A stretch of DNA of 64,000 nucleotides from Deinococcus marmoris (GCF_001949125.1 NZ_MSTI01000091.1:87012-151011), one strand, 5' to 3'; positions 45,294-53,902 are shown, numbered from the stretch's first letter. Translations and numbers: made by a program. The notes: generated by a model from the letters alone, not told the origin.

Positions 45294-46295
45294 ATGAAAA
45301 AGCGCATTCTGCTGTTGTCCGCCCTGGCCCTCGGCCTGTCCACCCTGTCGTTCGCCCAGGCTCCCACCAGCATCAAGAAGGGCCTGAAGATCACGCTGCT
45401 GCCCAAAAACATCAACAACCCCTACAACGTCATCGAGACGCAGGGCGGCCTGGACGCGGCCAAGGAAATCGGGGCCGTCGCCAAAGTTGTGGGGCCGTCC
45501 GATGCAGGGGCCAGCAGCCAGGTCAGCTACATCAACACCGCCATCGCGCAGCGCCAGGACGCGCTGGTTCTGGCGGCCAACGATGCCAACGCGCTGTTGC
45601 CGTACCTCAACCGCGCCAAGCAGGCCGGGGTCAAGATCGTCACGATGGATTCCGACACCGCCGTGTCGGGGCGCACCCTCTTCATCAACCAGGCCAACTC
45701 CGAGGGCATTGGCCGCGCGCAGGTGCAACTGCTGGGCAAGCTGATTGGCTACAAGGGCGACATCGCCGTTCTGAGCGCCACGCCCAACGCCACCAACCAG
45801 AACACCTGGATCAAGTGGATGGAAGAAGAGCTGAAGCTGCCCAAGTACAAGGACATGAAACTGGTCAAGATCGCCTACGGCAACGACGACGATCAGAAGT
45901 CCTTCACGGAAATGCAGGGCCTGATCCAAGCGTACCCCAACCTGAAAGGCGTGATCTCGCCCACCACCGTCGGCATCTCGGCGGGCGCGCGTTACCTGTC
46001 CACCAGCCCCAGCAAGGGCAAGGTGGCCCTGACCGGCCTGGGTACGCCCAACCAGATGCGCGCCTTCGTCAAGGACGGCACCGTCACCGCCTTCCAGTTG
46101 TGGAACCCCGGCGATGTGGGCTACCTCGCCACCTACGCGGCGGCCTCGCTCGCCAGCGGCATGATCACCGGCAAGCAGGGCGAAACGTTCATGGCGGGCA
46201 AGCTGGGCAAGTACACCGTGGGCAAGGACGGCGAGGTTGTGCTGGGGCCGCCCTACACCTTCGACAAGGCAAACATCGACAAGTTCGATTTCTGA
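45294..46295 (+). CDS. rhaS: Rhamnose ABC transporter substrate-binding protein (RhaS type)
   Basis: A secreted 333-residue family 4 (ribose-type) binding protein. The signal peptide MKKRILLLSALALGLSTLSFA has Lys-Lys-Arg then a hydrophobic core. It is followed by KITLLPKNINNPYNVIETQGGLDAAKE and VGPSDAGASSQVSYINTAIAQRQDALVLAANDANAL, and C-terminal VTAFQLWNPGDVGYLATYAAASL. This matches the RhaS/LsrB-like group. GGAGG lies 6 nt before the ATG. A long palindromic repeat follows the gene. Confidence 0.92.
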   Translation: MKKRILLLSALALGLSTLSFAQAPTSIKKGLKITLLPKNINNPYNVIETQGGLDAAKEIGAVAKVVGPSDAGASSQVSYINTAIAQRQDALVLAANDANALLPYLNRAKQAGVKIVTMDSDTAVSGRTLFINQANSEGIGRAQVQLLGKLIGYKGDIAVLSATPNATNQNTWIKWMEEELKLPKYKDMKLVKIAYGNDDDQKSFTEMQGLIQAYPNLKGVISPTTVGISAGARYLSTSPSKGKVALTGLGTPNQMRAFVKDGTVTAFQLWNPGDVGYLATYAAASLASGMITGKQGETFMAGKLGKYTVGKDGEVVLGPPYTFDKANIDKFDF

Positions 46296-46329
46296 GGATG
46301 ATGTCGAGCCTGTGTTGCAGGGTTGGCTA

Positions 46330-46470
46330 CCACGGTTAACCCCTCCGCCCCTTCGGGGCACCTCCCCTCAAGGGGAGGCAAGGAGATTCCTGCGTGGCAA
46401 GATCAATTGCACCTCTTGGCTCCCCTTGAGGGGAGCTGGCGGCGCAGCCGACTGAGGGGTTAAACCGTGG
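46330..46470. repeat. MITE-like palindromic element with terminal inverted repeats
   Basis: About 141 bp. The left end CCACGGTTAACCCCTC (46330-46345) is the inverse of the right end GAGGGGTTAAACCGTGG (46454-46470), with one extra A. Inside are two strong hairpins, CCTCCCCTCAAGGGGAGG (46361-46378) and GCTCCCCTTGAGGGGAGC (46420-46437). There is no ORF. Similar CCCCTCAAGGGGAG palindromes are common intergenic repeats in Deinococcus and other bacteria. It separates rhaS from the isomerase gene. Confidence 0.75.
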
Positions 46471-46562
46471 GGCCTACCCCCTAACACCGAATAACTTTCA
46501 CCCCGCCGCCCACGTCCATCACCGGACTGGGCGGCCTTTCCATCAACATCAGCGAGGTTCCC

Positions 46563-47990
46563 ATGCCCCACCATCCATTCAAAGTCGGCCTCTTCGGGAT
46601 CGGGCTGGACACGTACTGGCCGCAGTTTCCGGGGCTGGAAGAACGCCTGAAAGGCTACGTGGCGCAGGTGGCCGCGCGGCTGGAGCGTCCCGGCGTGGAA
46701 GTCGTCAACCTGGGCCTGATCGACTCGCCCACCGGGGCGCGTGAAGCAGGGCACCAACTGAGACAGGCCGATGTGGACATCATTTTCCTGTACGCCACCA
46801 CCTACGCGCTGTCCTCCACCGTGCTGCCCGCTGTACAGCGTGCCGGGGTTCCAGTAGTCATCCTGAATTTGCAGCCCACGGCAGCGATTGACTACGCCAG
46901 TTTCAACACGTTAGGCGACAGAACAAAGATGACGGGTGAGTGGCTGGCTTACTGCGCCGCCTGCCCGGTGCCGGAAATCGCCAACGTGTTTACCCGCGCG
47001 GGCATTCCCTTTCATCAGGTGACGGGCGTGCTGGACGGTGATCCGCATGTCTGGCAGGAAGTGGATGGCTGGCTGGAAGCGGCGCGCGTGGCACACGTCA
47101 TGGAACATGGCCGCCTGGGCGTGATGGGCCACTATTACAACGGCATGCTCGACATCTACAGCGATCTGACCTTGCAGGCCATCGCCTTCGGCACCCACAT
47201 TCAGATCGTGGAGCTGGACGAGCTGGCGGCTCTCCGTAAAGAGGTTGGAGAGGTGGAGGCAGCAGAGCGCGTTCAGGATTTTCAGCGGGAATTTGAAGTT
47301 CAACCCGACTGCGCCCCCGAAGAACTGGCCCGCGCCGCCCGCACCAGCGTGGCTCTGGACCAGTTTGTCGAAAAGCATGGCCTGACCTCGCTGGCCTACT
47401 ACGCCGAGGGAACCCCTGGCAGCGACAACGAAGACGTGATGGGTTCGGTGATTCTGGGCTGCTCGCTGCTGACTGCACGCGGCATTCCGGTGGCCGGGGA
47501 ATACGAGGTCAAGAACGCCCAGGCCATGAAGATCATGGAGGCCTTCGGCGCGGGCGGTTCATTCACCGAGTTTTACGCGCTGGACTTCGCGGACGACGTG
47601 GTGCTGATGGGCCACGATGGTCCCGGCCATGTGGGCATCGCGCAGGGCAAAACGAAGGTGCGCCCGCTGGCGGTCTACCACGGCAAGGTGGGCAGCGGCC
47701 TGAGTGTGGAAATGTCCGTGCGCTGCGGCCCCGTGACCCTGCTCTCGGTGGTGGAGGACGGCGGAAGCCTGAAGTTGCTGGTGGCCGAGGGTGAGTCCGT
47801 ACCCGGCCCCATTCTGGAAATCGGCAACACCAACAGCCGCTACCGCTTTTCACTGGGCGCGCGGGGATTTGTGCAAGCCTGGAACGCCCAGGGGCCGGCG
47901 CACCACTGTGCGGTGGGCGTGGGACACATCGCGGACCAGATCCGTAAACTGGGGGCATTGAAGGGGCTGCGGGTCATACAGGTGTGCTGA
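46563..47990 (+). CDS. L-arabinose/L-fucose isomerase family protein
   Basis: A 475-residue AraA/FucI-fold protein. VGLFGIGLDTYWPQFPGLEERL opens the fold. Probable metal ligands lie in LAYYAEGTPGSDNED and GIPVAGEYEVKNAQ (Glu), LMGHDGPGHVG (His) and AHHCAVGVGHIAD (His). It is clearly related to L-arabinose isomerase but divergent, so the sugar could be arabinose, fucose or another aldose. GAGG lies 7 nt before the ATG. Following the rhamnose importer, it may extend the locus to a second deoxy or pentose sugar. Confidence 0.87.
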   Translation: MPHHPFKVGLFGIGLDTYWPQFPGLEERLKGYVAQVAARLERPGVEVVNLGLIDSPTGAREAGHQLRQADVDIIFLYATTYALSSTVLPAVQRAGVPVVILNLQPTAAIDYASFNTLGDRTKMTGEWLAYCAACPVPEIANVFTRAGIPFHQVTGVLDGDPHVWQEVDGWLEAARVAHVMEHGRLGVMGHYYNGMLDIYSDLTLQAIAFGTHIQIVELDELAALRKEVGEVEAAERVQDFQREFEVQPDCAPEELARAARTSVALDQFVEKHGLTSLAYYAEGTPGSDNEDVMGSVILGCSLLTARGIPVAGEYEVKNAQAMKIMEAFGAGGSFTEFYALDFADDVVLMGHDGPGHVGIAQGKTKVRPLAVYHGKVGSGLSVEMSVRCGPVTLLSVVEDGGSLKLLVAEGESVPGPILEIGNTNSRYRFSLGARGFVQAWNAQGPAHHCAVGVGHIADQIRKLGALKGLRVIQVC

Positions 47991-48082
47991 AGGCGCGTTC
48001 CCGACTCTTTCTCCAGCAGTCCTCCAGCGCAGTGACCACACCCTGAACGGCAGCAACACGGCTGCAACCCGCTCGTTCACTA

Positions 48083-48110
48083 CCCGCCTTTCAAACAGGT
48101 TCCAGGCGGG
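48083..48110. terminator. Stem-loop between convergent genes
   Basis: CCCGCCT (48083-48089) pairs with AGGCGGG (48104-48110) over a 14-nt loop. No T-tail is present on either strand, so termination would be weak. Confidence 0.4.
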
Positions 48111-48165
48111 AAGTGCGGGAATCGGCGCTGTTCCGATGTTTGCCGCGTTGCGGACGGAATCCGTA

Positions 48166-49047
48166 TCACTCGAAGCTGACGCGGCGCTGCAAGGTCAGTT
48201 GCGTCTGGCCCACGGTGCGGTCCGAGGCCACCGCCCGACACGCGAAGTGGTGCAGGGGTTCCTGAGCGGCAGTGGCCTGCGCCTCGAAAGTCACCGATTC
48301 CCCGGCCCAGCAGAAGTCCTGGGTCTCGACAGTGGCCTGCGGAATCCAGAACGGCTGGCCCTCGCCCAGGCTCAGCCCGGCAAGTTGCGAGAGCTGGCCC
48401 ATCAGGATGGCCACCGGCATGGCCGGATACCGCTCGAAGTGCCCGGCACAGGCGGCGGCGGGCACCTCGGAAATATGGCGCCTCCAGGTGTCGCCCGAAT
48501 GAGAGACGTGCCCTTCCGGCAGGAGTGGCATGCGGTCCAGGGTCTGGGCCACGAACTCCGGGCGCTCGCGCGAGCGGAACAGCCGGGCAAAGGCATTGTC
48601 GGTCAGGATGGTGTACTGCACCTCCACCTCGGCCAGCGGCTGACCACCTGCAACGGCCTGGATGCGGGCGGTGGCCTCGCGCCGGGTCAGGCCCAGCAGG
48701 GTGGCCCTGAGCGTGACCCTGGAGCCGTAGGGGGCGTCGCCCACAAAGCCCCGGTAGCGGGCGCGCTGGGCCAGGTAGTAGCGGCGTTGATCGTCCGGCT
48801 GGGCCAGGGCGGCCACGCACAGGCCCGCGATAGCGGCGTGGCGGCTGAGTTCCGCGCCCTGAATGGGACCGAGTTCTGCACTCTGCGGCAATTCCGCCTG
48901 GACCTCGGCTAGCAGGTCCTGGCCGTCCAGGTGCAGGTGTTCCAGGGCAAAGTACGGCGGACGGACACAGATGCGGCGAAGCAGCTCGGCAGGATGGACG
49001 GGCTGCGGCGTAACAGGGCAAGGCATGGGTATGACGCTGGGGAACAT
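48166..49047 (-). CDS. Double-hotdog-fold protein, thioester dehydratase/thioesterase-like
   Basis: A 293-residue protein that appears to hold two hotdog domains. In the first, RICVRPPYFALEHLHLDGQDLLAEVQAEL and QGAELSRHAAIAGLCVAALAQ look like a FabA/FabZ-type half. In the second, CAGHFERYPAMPVAILMGQLSQLAGLSLG strongly resembles the FabZ active-site region HFPGNPxMPG with its catalytic His. A specific function is not evident: polyketide, fatty-acid or pigment tailoring are all possible. GGAGG lies only 4 nt before the ATG. The gene stands alone. Confidence 0.7.
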   Translation of the reverse strand: MFPSVIPMPCPVTPQPVHPAELLRRICVRPPYFALEHLHLDGQDLLAEVQAELPQSAELGPIQGAELSRHAAIAGLCVAALAQPDDQRRYYLAQRARYRGFVGDAPYGSRVTLRATLLGLTRREATARIQAVAGGQPLAEVEVQYTILTDNAFARLFRSRERPEFVAQTLDRMPLLPEGHVSHSGDTWRRHISEVPAAACAGHFERYPAMPVAILMGQLSQLAGLSLGEGQPFWIPQATVETQDFCWAGESVTFEAQATAAQEPLHHFACRAVASDRTVGQTQLTLQRRVSFE

Positions 49048-49156
49048 GGAGCCTCCGGGGATGGGTTGGGGTTCCTCAAGATATGGCGTGCGGCTGCAAA
49101 CACCGTGGGCTATCTTCCCCAGACTCCAGACCCCACGGCCCTGATGACCCCGAAGC

Positions 49157-51091
49157 TCAGTTCAGCCGCTTGTGGTGGGCTGTTGCGGCTTCAGGCTGCC
49201 CACGGTCCAGCAGTTCGGTCAGGCTCGCGGCGTCCAGGGGCCGGGCAAAGTAATAGCCCTGGCCGAAATCGCAGCCAAAACTGCGGACCGCCTCCAATTG
49301 CCCCGCCGTCTCGACACCCTCGGCCACCACCTGAAGGTCCAGGGTCCGTGCGATGCCCACGATGGCCGTGATCAGTGCCACGGCGTACTGCGGGGCGCGG
49401 CGAGGCGAGGCGATGTCCTCAATGAACGAGCGGTCGATCTTGACGCAGCCGATGGGCAGATCGCGCAGGTACGCCAGCGAGGAATAGCCGGTGCCGAAGT
49501 CGTCGATGGTGATTTCCACGCCCAGCCGCCGCAGGCCGCGCAGGGCCGCCTGCACCAGCGCCGGGTCCTGCATCACCGCGCCCTCGGTGAGTTCCAGTTC
49601 CAGCTTGTGGGCGGGCAGACCGCTGAGCAGCAGCGCGGCCTTGACCTCGTCGACAAACCCCGGCTGCGCGAACTGGACCGACGACACGTTCACCGTGACC
49701 GTTCCGGCCCAGCCGTAGTCTTCGCGCCAGCACCGCGCCTGCACGCAGGCCCGCTCCAGCACCCAGCGGCCCACCGGCATGATCTGGCCGCTGGACTCGG
49801 CGATGGGAATGAAGACGGCGGGCGAGACCATACCGAACTCGGGATGGGTCCAGCGCAGCAGGGCCTCCACCTTGCCCATCTCCCCCGTTTCCAGGTGGTA
49901 GATCGGCTGAAAGACCAGCGTGAGCTGCTCACGGGCCAGCGCGAACTGGAATTCGCGGGTCAGCAGGACCGTGCGCTCCAGCTCGGCGTCCAGCGCCGCG
50001 TCGAAACGCCTCACGCCGTTGCGCCCCGTCCGTTTGATCTGGTACATCGCGGCGTCCGCGTGCCGCAGCAGGGTTTCGGCGTCCCGGCTGTCTTCCGGGA
50101 ACACACTGATGCCGATGCTGGCACTGAGCTGAACCTGCTGGCCGCGCACCGTGAAGGGCCGCGCCAGCTCGGCCAGAAGCCGCTGGGCCAGGGCGGCGGC
50201 CCAGGTGGGGGCGGCCCCCTGCAGGATGACCACGAATTCGTCCCCGCCGATGCGGGCCGCCAGATCCTGCGCTCGGAGACTGGAACGCAGCCGCCCGGCA
50301 AATTCACGCAGCACCTGATCGCCCGAGCTGTGGCCCAGCGTGTCGTTGACCATCTTGAAGCCGTCCACATCGATAAACAGCAGCGTGAAGGCTTCACCAT
50401 GCGCCACAGCCTCACCCAGCTCCTGCTCCAGTCTCAGGCGGCTGGGCAGGCCAGTCAGCAGGTCGGTGTGGACCAGTTGCTCCAGCGCGTCGGCCTGCGC
50501 CTGAATGGCCGAGAGCCGATCCTTGTAGCCGATGAACGCCTGGGTCAGGGTCAGCAGCGTCAGGTTGGCCAGCAGCATCTCGATCAGTGCGAACAGGACG
50601 CCACTGCTCTGCATGGTCCAGCCGGTGAGGACCGCGTATCCGACACTGACCAGCGTCATGGCCGCGAAGAAGATGAATGTGATGACACGCGCCGCCTTCA
50701 GGTTGGGAATCAGCAGGGCCAGCATGTACACCGCCGGAATCCAGAAGAACGATTCGGTCATCTCGGCCTGGATGGACAGACCGGGCGGCAAGAAATACAG
50801 CACATAGATCAGCTTGGACAGGAAGAACACACAGGACAGCAGCACCATGCTGGTGGTCACCCAGTTGGTGGAGCGCTCCCTGCGCCACAACACCAGTTCG
50901 AGCAGCAGCAGACCCACCGACATCGCGGGATAGGTCCACTGGTCAAAAACCGTTCCCTGCCCACTCAGGGGGTCGAGCCATACGCCCAGGAAAAATGCCA
51001 GCGCCGCCACCGGGATGGCCAGCAGCAGAATGCGCCGCCAGCCTCCCCCCCCGACTGAATACGTTGATCTCTGTTGCTCCAGCCGTGTCAT
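49157..51091 (-). CDS. Membrane-bound GGDEF-EAL protein (c-di-GMP synthesis/degradation)
   Basis: A 644-residue protein. The first 200 residues hold about six membrane segments (for example ILLLAIPVAALAFFLGVWL and ARVITFIFFAAMTLVSVGYAVL), acting as an integral sensor. The GGDEF domain (about 215-370) has an intact RIGGDEFVVIL near residue 281 and an RxxD inhibitory site (RAQD) five residues before it. The EAL domain (about 385-640) has EALLRW near 407, NVSSVQF, ELTEGAVM, DDFGTGYSS and VAEGVET, so both halves look catalytically competent. Its upstream region carries a cluster of repeated half-sites. Confidence 0.92.
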   Translation of the reverse strand: MTRLEQQRSTYSVGGGGWRRILLLAIPVAALAFFLGVWLDPLSGQGTVFDQWTYPAMSVGLLLLELVLWRRERSTNWVTTSMVLLSCVFFLSKLIYVLYFLPPGLSIQAEMTESFFWIPAVYMLALLIPNLKAARVITFIFFAAMTLVSVGYAVLTGWTMQSSGVLFALIEMLLANLTLLTLTQAFIGYKDRLSAIQAQADALEQLVHTDLLTGLPSRLRLEQELGEAVAHGEAFTLLFIDVDGFKMVNDTLGHSSGDQVLREFAGRLRSSLRAQDLAARIGGDEFVVILQGAAPTWAAALAQRLLAELARPFTVRGQQVQLSASIGISVFPEDSRDAETLLRHADAAMYQIKRTGRNGVRRFDAALDAELERTVLLTREFQFALAREQLTLVFQPIYHLETGEMGKVEALLRWTHPEFGMVSPAVFIPIAESSGQIMPVGRWVLERACVQARCWREDYGWAGTVTVNVSSVQFAQPGFVDEVKAALLLSGLPAHKLELELTEGAVMQDPALVQAALRGLRRLGVEITIDDFGTGYSSLAYLRDLPIGCVKIDRSFIEDIASPRRAPQYAVALITAIVGIARTLDLQVVAEGVETAGQLEAVRSFGCDFGQGYYFARPLDAASLTELLDRGQPEAATAHHKRLN

Positions 51092-51155
51092 GCTGCCCGG
51101 ACACTAGCGCGGATGCCGTCACCAGACCCTGACAGCGCCGGCCTCATCTGGCACG

Positions 51156-51219
51156 ACAGTCGGCCCAACTGTCAGCACAGTCGGTCAGGCCCCGATCTGG
51201 GAGGAAGTGGACTGTCAGC
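51156..51219. repeat. Alternating inverted half-sites upstream of the GGDEF-EAL gene
   Basis: ACAGTCGG occurs at 51156-51163 and 51177-51184; ACTGTCAGC at 51168-51176 and 51211-51219. ACAGT and ACTGT are reverse complements, so this is a row of four half-sites in alternating orientation in the promoter region of the minus-strand gene. It may be an operator. Confidence 0.45.
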
Positions 51220-51255
51220 TTCCCAGTTCACGTCCTCCACACCCGGCGCGGTGTT

Positions 51256-51927
51256 CTAGCCTTTGCCTTTGCATGCGCTTCCAGGCTGGATTCCAAGATC
51301 GCAGGTCAGGCTCATCTGCCGCGCCGGACGGCCCAGCCACGGCGTCCACAATTCGGTCTGCTCCGATGCGGCGACGGTGAAGCCCGCTGTTCTGTACAGG
51401 CCCAGCGCCGCCTCGTTCTCGTCGGTGGTGGACAGTTGCACGCCGGGCACGCCCAGTTCCCGCAACCGCTCCAGATAGCGCTGAAGCAGCCCGCGCCCCA
51501 GCCCCAGCCCGCGCGATTGTGGCAGCAGATTCAGGTGCAGATGCGCCGGGAACCCGGTTTCGGAGGCGTGCGGCGACGGGTAGCGCAGGGTGCGGATCAG
51601 ATACGGCAGGGCGGCGAGAGGGCGCGCGTAACGCCGGGTCAGGACGCCGGGCAGCACCGTATCCGCCACCACGCGCCCCAGCACCCGCCGATACGCGGCC
51701 TCGTTCAGCGAGCCGACGATGTAGCCGATCACGTCGCCCCCTACCTGGGCCACGTAGCCCACCGAATCCGGCAATCGGAAGTAGGTCCGCACCCACAGGT
51801 CTGCGAAAAGCTGTGGGTCCGGGAAGTATGTTTCGGCGCTGGCTCCAAAGAATCCTGTCTGGTACGCGATTTCTCCCAGCCGCGCCTCGTCGGTGGGCTG
51901 CATGGGGCGGATCAATGGACGGCTCAA
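51256..51927 (-). CDS. GNAT family N-acetyltransferase
   Basis: A 223-residue acetyltransferase: IRPMQPTDEARLGEIAYQTGF at the N-terminus, VAQVGGDVIGYIVGSLNEAAYRRV in the core, and the acetyl-CoA loop NLLPQSRGLGLGRGLLQRYLERLRELG followed by TTDENEAALGLYRTAGF. The substrate is unknown. The likely start is TTG at 51927 with AGGA upstream, 6 bp after the paaK-like stop; the ATG at 51903 is an alternative. Confidence 0.85.
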   Translation of the reverse strand: MSRPLIRPMQPTDEARLGEIAYQTGFFGASAETYFPDPQLFADLWVRTYFRLPDSVGYVAQVGGDVIGYIVGSLNEAAYRRVLGRVVADTVLPGVLTRRYARPLAALPYLIRTLRYPSPHASETGFPAHLHLNLLPQSRGLGLGRGLLQRYLERLRELGVPGVQLSTTDENEAALGLYRTAGFTVAASEQTELWTPWLGRPARQMSLTCDLGIQPGSACKGKG

Positions 51928-51933
51928 ACAGTC

Positions 51934-53214
51934 CTAGCGCTCGCCGCGCAGGTCCGTCACGCGGCGCAGTTTGCCACCCTCGCTGCGGGCTAGGCTGCCC
52001 GGCACGCACAGTTCGCAGCGCACGCTGACGCCCACCTGTGTCTTGATCAGGCGCACGATCTCGTCGCGCAGGGTGACGGCCTCGCTCTCGGCCTCTACCT
52101 GCAAGGTCAGCTCGTCCATCGGGCCGGTGCGGGTCAGGGTGACGTGGTAATGCGGGCTGACCTGCCCCAGGCTGACCAGCACAGCTTCCAGTTGAGTGGG
52201 GTAGACGTTGACGCCGCGCAGGATGATCAGATCGTCGCTGCGTCCCCGGATGATGTCCATGCGCCGCATTGTCCGGCCCGTTTTATTCTCGCCGGGCAGG
52301 AGGCGCGTGATGTCCCCCGTCCAGTAGCGCAGGATCGGCAACGCGCTGCGGCTGATGCTGCTCAGGACCAGCACGCCCCATTCGCCGTCCAGCAGCGCTT
52401 CCCCGGTATCAGGGTCCACGATTTCGGGGTAGAAATGGTCCTCCCAGATGTAACTGCCGCTCTGCTCGGCGGCGTCCTCGTTGCTCACGCCGGGGCCGAT
52501 GATCTCGGAGAGGCCGTAGATGTTGGTGGCGGTCACACCCAGGCGTTTCTGGACCTCGGCGCGGGTCTTCTCGGCCCAGGGTTCCGCGCCCAACACGGCG
52601 TATTTCAGGGAATTGTCTTCTGGCGCAATTCCCTGGCGTTCCAGCGCCTCGGCCAGCACCAGGGCGTAACTGGGGGTGCAGGCGATCACCTCGGGTGCAA
52701 GGTCCTGAATCAGCCCCACCTGCCGCTCGGTGCCGCCACCGGAGACGGGCACGGTACACAGGCCCAGCCGCCGCGCGCCTCCGTCCAGCCCCAGCCCGCC
52801 CGTGAAGAGGCCGTAGCCGTAGGCGTTGTGGAACACCATGCCGGGCCGCGCCCCCGCCGCGTACAGGCTGCGGGCCACCACCTCAGCGAAGATGTCCAGA
52901 TCGTGGGCGTCGTAGCCCACCACCGTCGGCTTGCCCCCGGTGCCACTGCTGGCGTGCAGGCGGCGCAGGGTGTCACGGGGCACGGCGCACAGGCCCAGCG
53001 GGTAATTGTCGCGCAGGTCCACCTTGCGGGTGAACGGAAAGCGGATCAGGTCTTCCAGCGTTCTCAGGTCATCCGGCCTGACCCCCGCCGCGTCAAACTT
53101 TTCGCGGTAGGCGGGAACGTGTTCGTACTGCCGGGCCACCATGTCCTGAAGGCGGCGCAGTTGCAGGGCGCGCAGTTCGGGCAGGGGCAGGGCTTCAAAT
53201 TGGGGCTGGAACAA
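51934..53214 (-). CDS. Phenylacetate-CoA ligase-like AMP-forming enzyme (PaaK family)
   Basis: A 426-residue member of the adenylate-forming superfamily. ASSGTGGKPTVVGY is the phosphate-binding loop, NIYGLSEIIGPGVSNE the adenylate motif, YWTGDI the conserved Asp and RMDIIRGRSDDLIILRGVNVYPTQLE the hinge. The length and pattern match PaaK, which makes phenylacetyl-CoA from phenylacetate, ATP and CoA. No other paa genes are nearby, so a different aryl acid is possible. The start is TTG at 53214 with AGGAGG 9 nt upstream. Confidence 0.88.
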   Translation of the reverse strand: MFQPQFEALPLPELRALQLRRLQDMVARQYEHVPAYREKFDAAGVRPDDLRTLEDLIRFPFTRKVDLRDNYPLGLCAVPRDTLRRLHASSGTGGKPTVVGYDAHDLDIFAEVVARSLYAAGARPGMVFHNAYGYGLFTGGLGLDGGARRLGLCTVPVSGGGTERQVGLIQDLAPEVIACTPSYALVLAEALERQGIAPEDNSLKYAVLGAEPWAEKTRAEVQKRLGVTATNIYGLSEIIGPGVSNEDAAEQSGSYIWEDHFYPEIVDPDTGEALLDGEWGVLVLSSISRSALPILRYWTGDITRLLPGENKTGRTMRRMDIIRGRSDDLIILRGVNVYPTQLEAVLVSLGQVSPHYHVTLTRTGPMDELTLQVEAESEAVTLRDEIVRLIKTQVGVSVRCELCVPGSLARSEGGKLRRVTDLRGER

Positions 53215-53421
53215 GGGAAAACCTCCTGGGGTGGAGGTCAGTTTAGCGGGCGGGTGGCTCTATGGGGCGGTGGGATAGATTCTTGATTCAGGTCGCCGCC
53301 TACCCGGTGGACCCCTTACCCTTCCGTCGCTACGTTCCTACCTCCTCTCACGTAAGGCTAGAAAGAGGAAAATGGGAGTTCGAGAATTGACTTCACATAA
53401 AGTCGGCCTGCCATGACAGTA

Positions 53422-53823
53422 CTAACGAATGATGTTCATGGCCCTGTTGTACATCGCGCCCTGGGACGCCTCCTGGCTCTGGATGCGGTAGTGCGCTTCC
53501 CCTGCTTCCACTTCGTGGCCGGAGACGTCCACGAAGCAAAGGTCACCTTCATGCCGGAGGTCAAGGAGGTGTTCGACAAGCCGGATGAAATCTGCTGAAG
53601 TGTCCGGGGTGTTGAGCAGTCGCTTAAAGGTGCTGAACGACAACTGACACCCATGCCCTTCCCCCTTCGTCCTGCCCTGGTATTGGGGGTGGACCACGCT
53701 ATGGCAGGCTGGACAGGGCATAGAAAGCCCGATCTGCTGTTCATAAATGAGCCACTCTGCCTGACAGTTCCGGCACATCATGATCACGTCTGGCTGGTCC
53801 CGGTCGAGCGGCTGGAAGGGCAT
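53422..53823 (-). CDS. Small zinc-ribbon protein of unknown function
   Basis: A 133-residue protein I do not recognise. MMCRNCQAEWLIYEQ and MPCPACHSVVHP give two CxxC pairs spaced as in a zinc ribbon (residues about 17-45), followed by a mixed alpha/beta region without further motifs. Base composition is lower in GC than its neighbours. The ATG at 53823 (GTG at 53826 is also in frame) has no ribosome site but a leaderless-type -10. The overlapping plus-strand frame lacks coding character. Confidence 0.6.
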   Translation of the reverse strand: MPFQPLDRDQPDVIMMCRNCQAEWLIYEQQIGLSMPCPACHSVVHPQYQGRTKGEGHGCQLSFSTFKRLLNTPDTSADFIRLVEHLLDLRHEGDLCFVDVSGHEVEAGEAHYRIQSQEASQGAMYNRAMNIIR

Positions 53824-53829
53824 CACCCT

Positions 53830-53858
53830 ACCGTACCAAGTTTACTTGATACGTTCAG
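53830..53858 (-). promoter_or_regulatory. Candidate leaderless promoter with a palindrome in the spacer
   Basis: On the minus strand CTGAAC (53853-53858) and TACGGT (53830-53835) are 17 nt apart, and the -10 ends 6 nt before the ATG at 53823. The spacer holds the perfect palindrome CAAGT-TT-ACTTG (53837-53848), well placed for repression. Confidence 0.45.
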
Positions 53859-53869
53859 GGATCAGCACC

Positions 53870-53902
53870 AAAAAAACCGCCCGGACTCCAAATTCCGGGC
53901 GG
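53870..53902 (-). terminator. Rho-independent terminator of glpD
   Basis: CCGCCCGGA (53877-53885) pairs with TCCGGGCGG (53894-53902) around an 8-nt loop, and the minus-strand transcript then runs into seven U residues (53870-53876). It lies 31 bp after the glpD stop. Confidence 0.88.
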
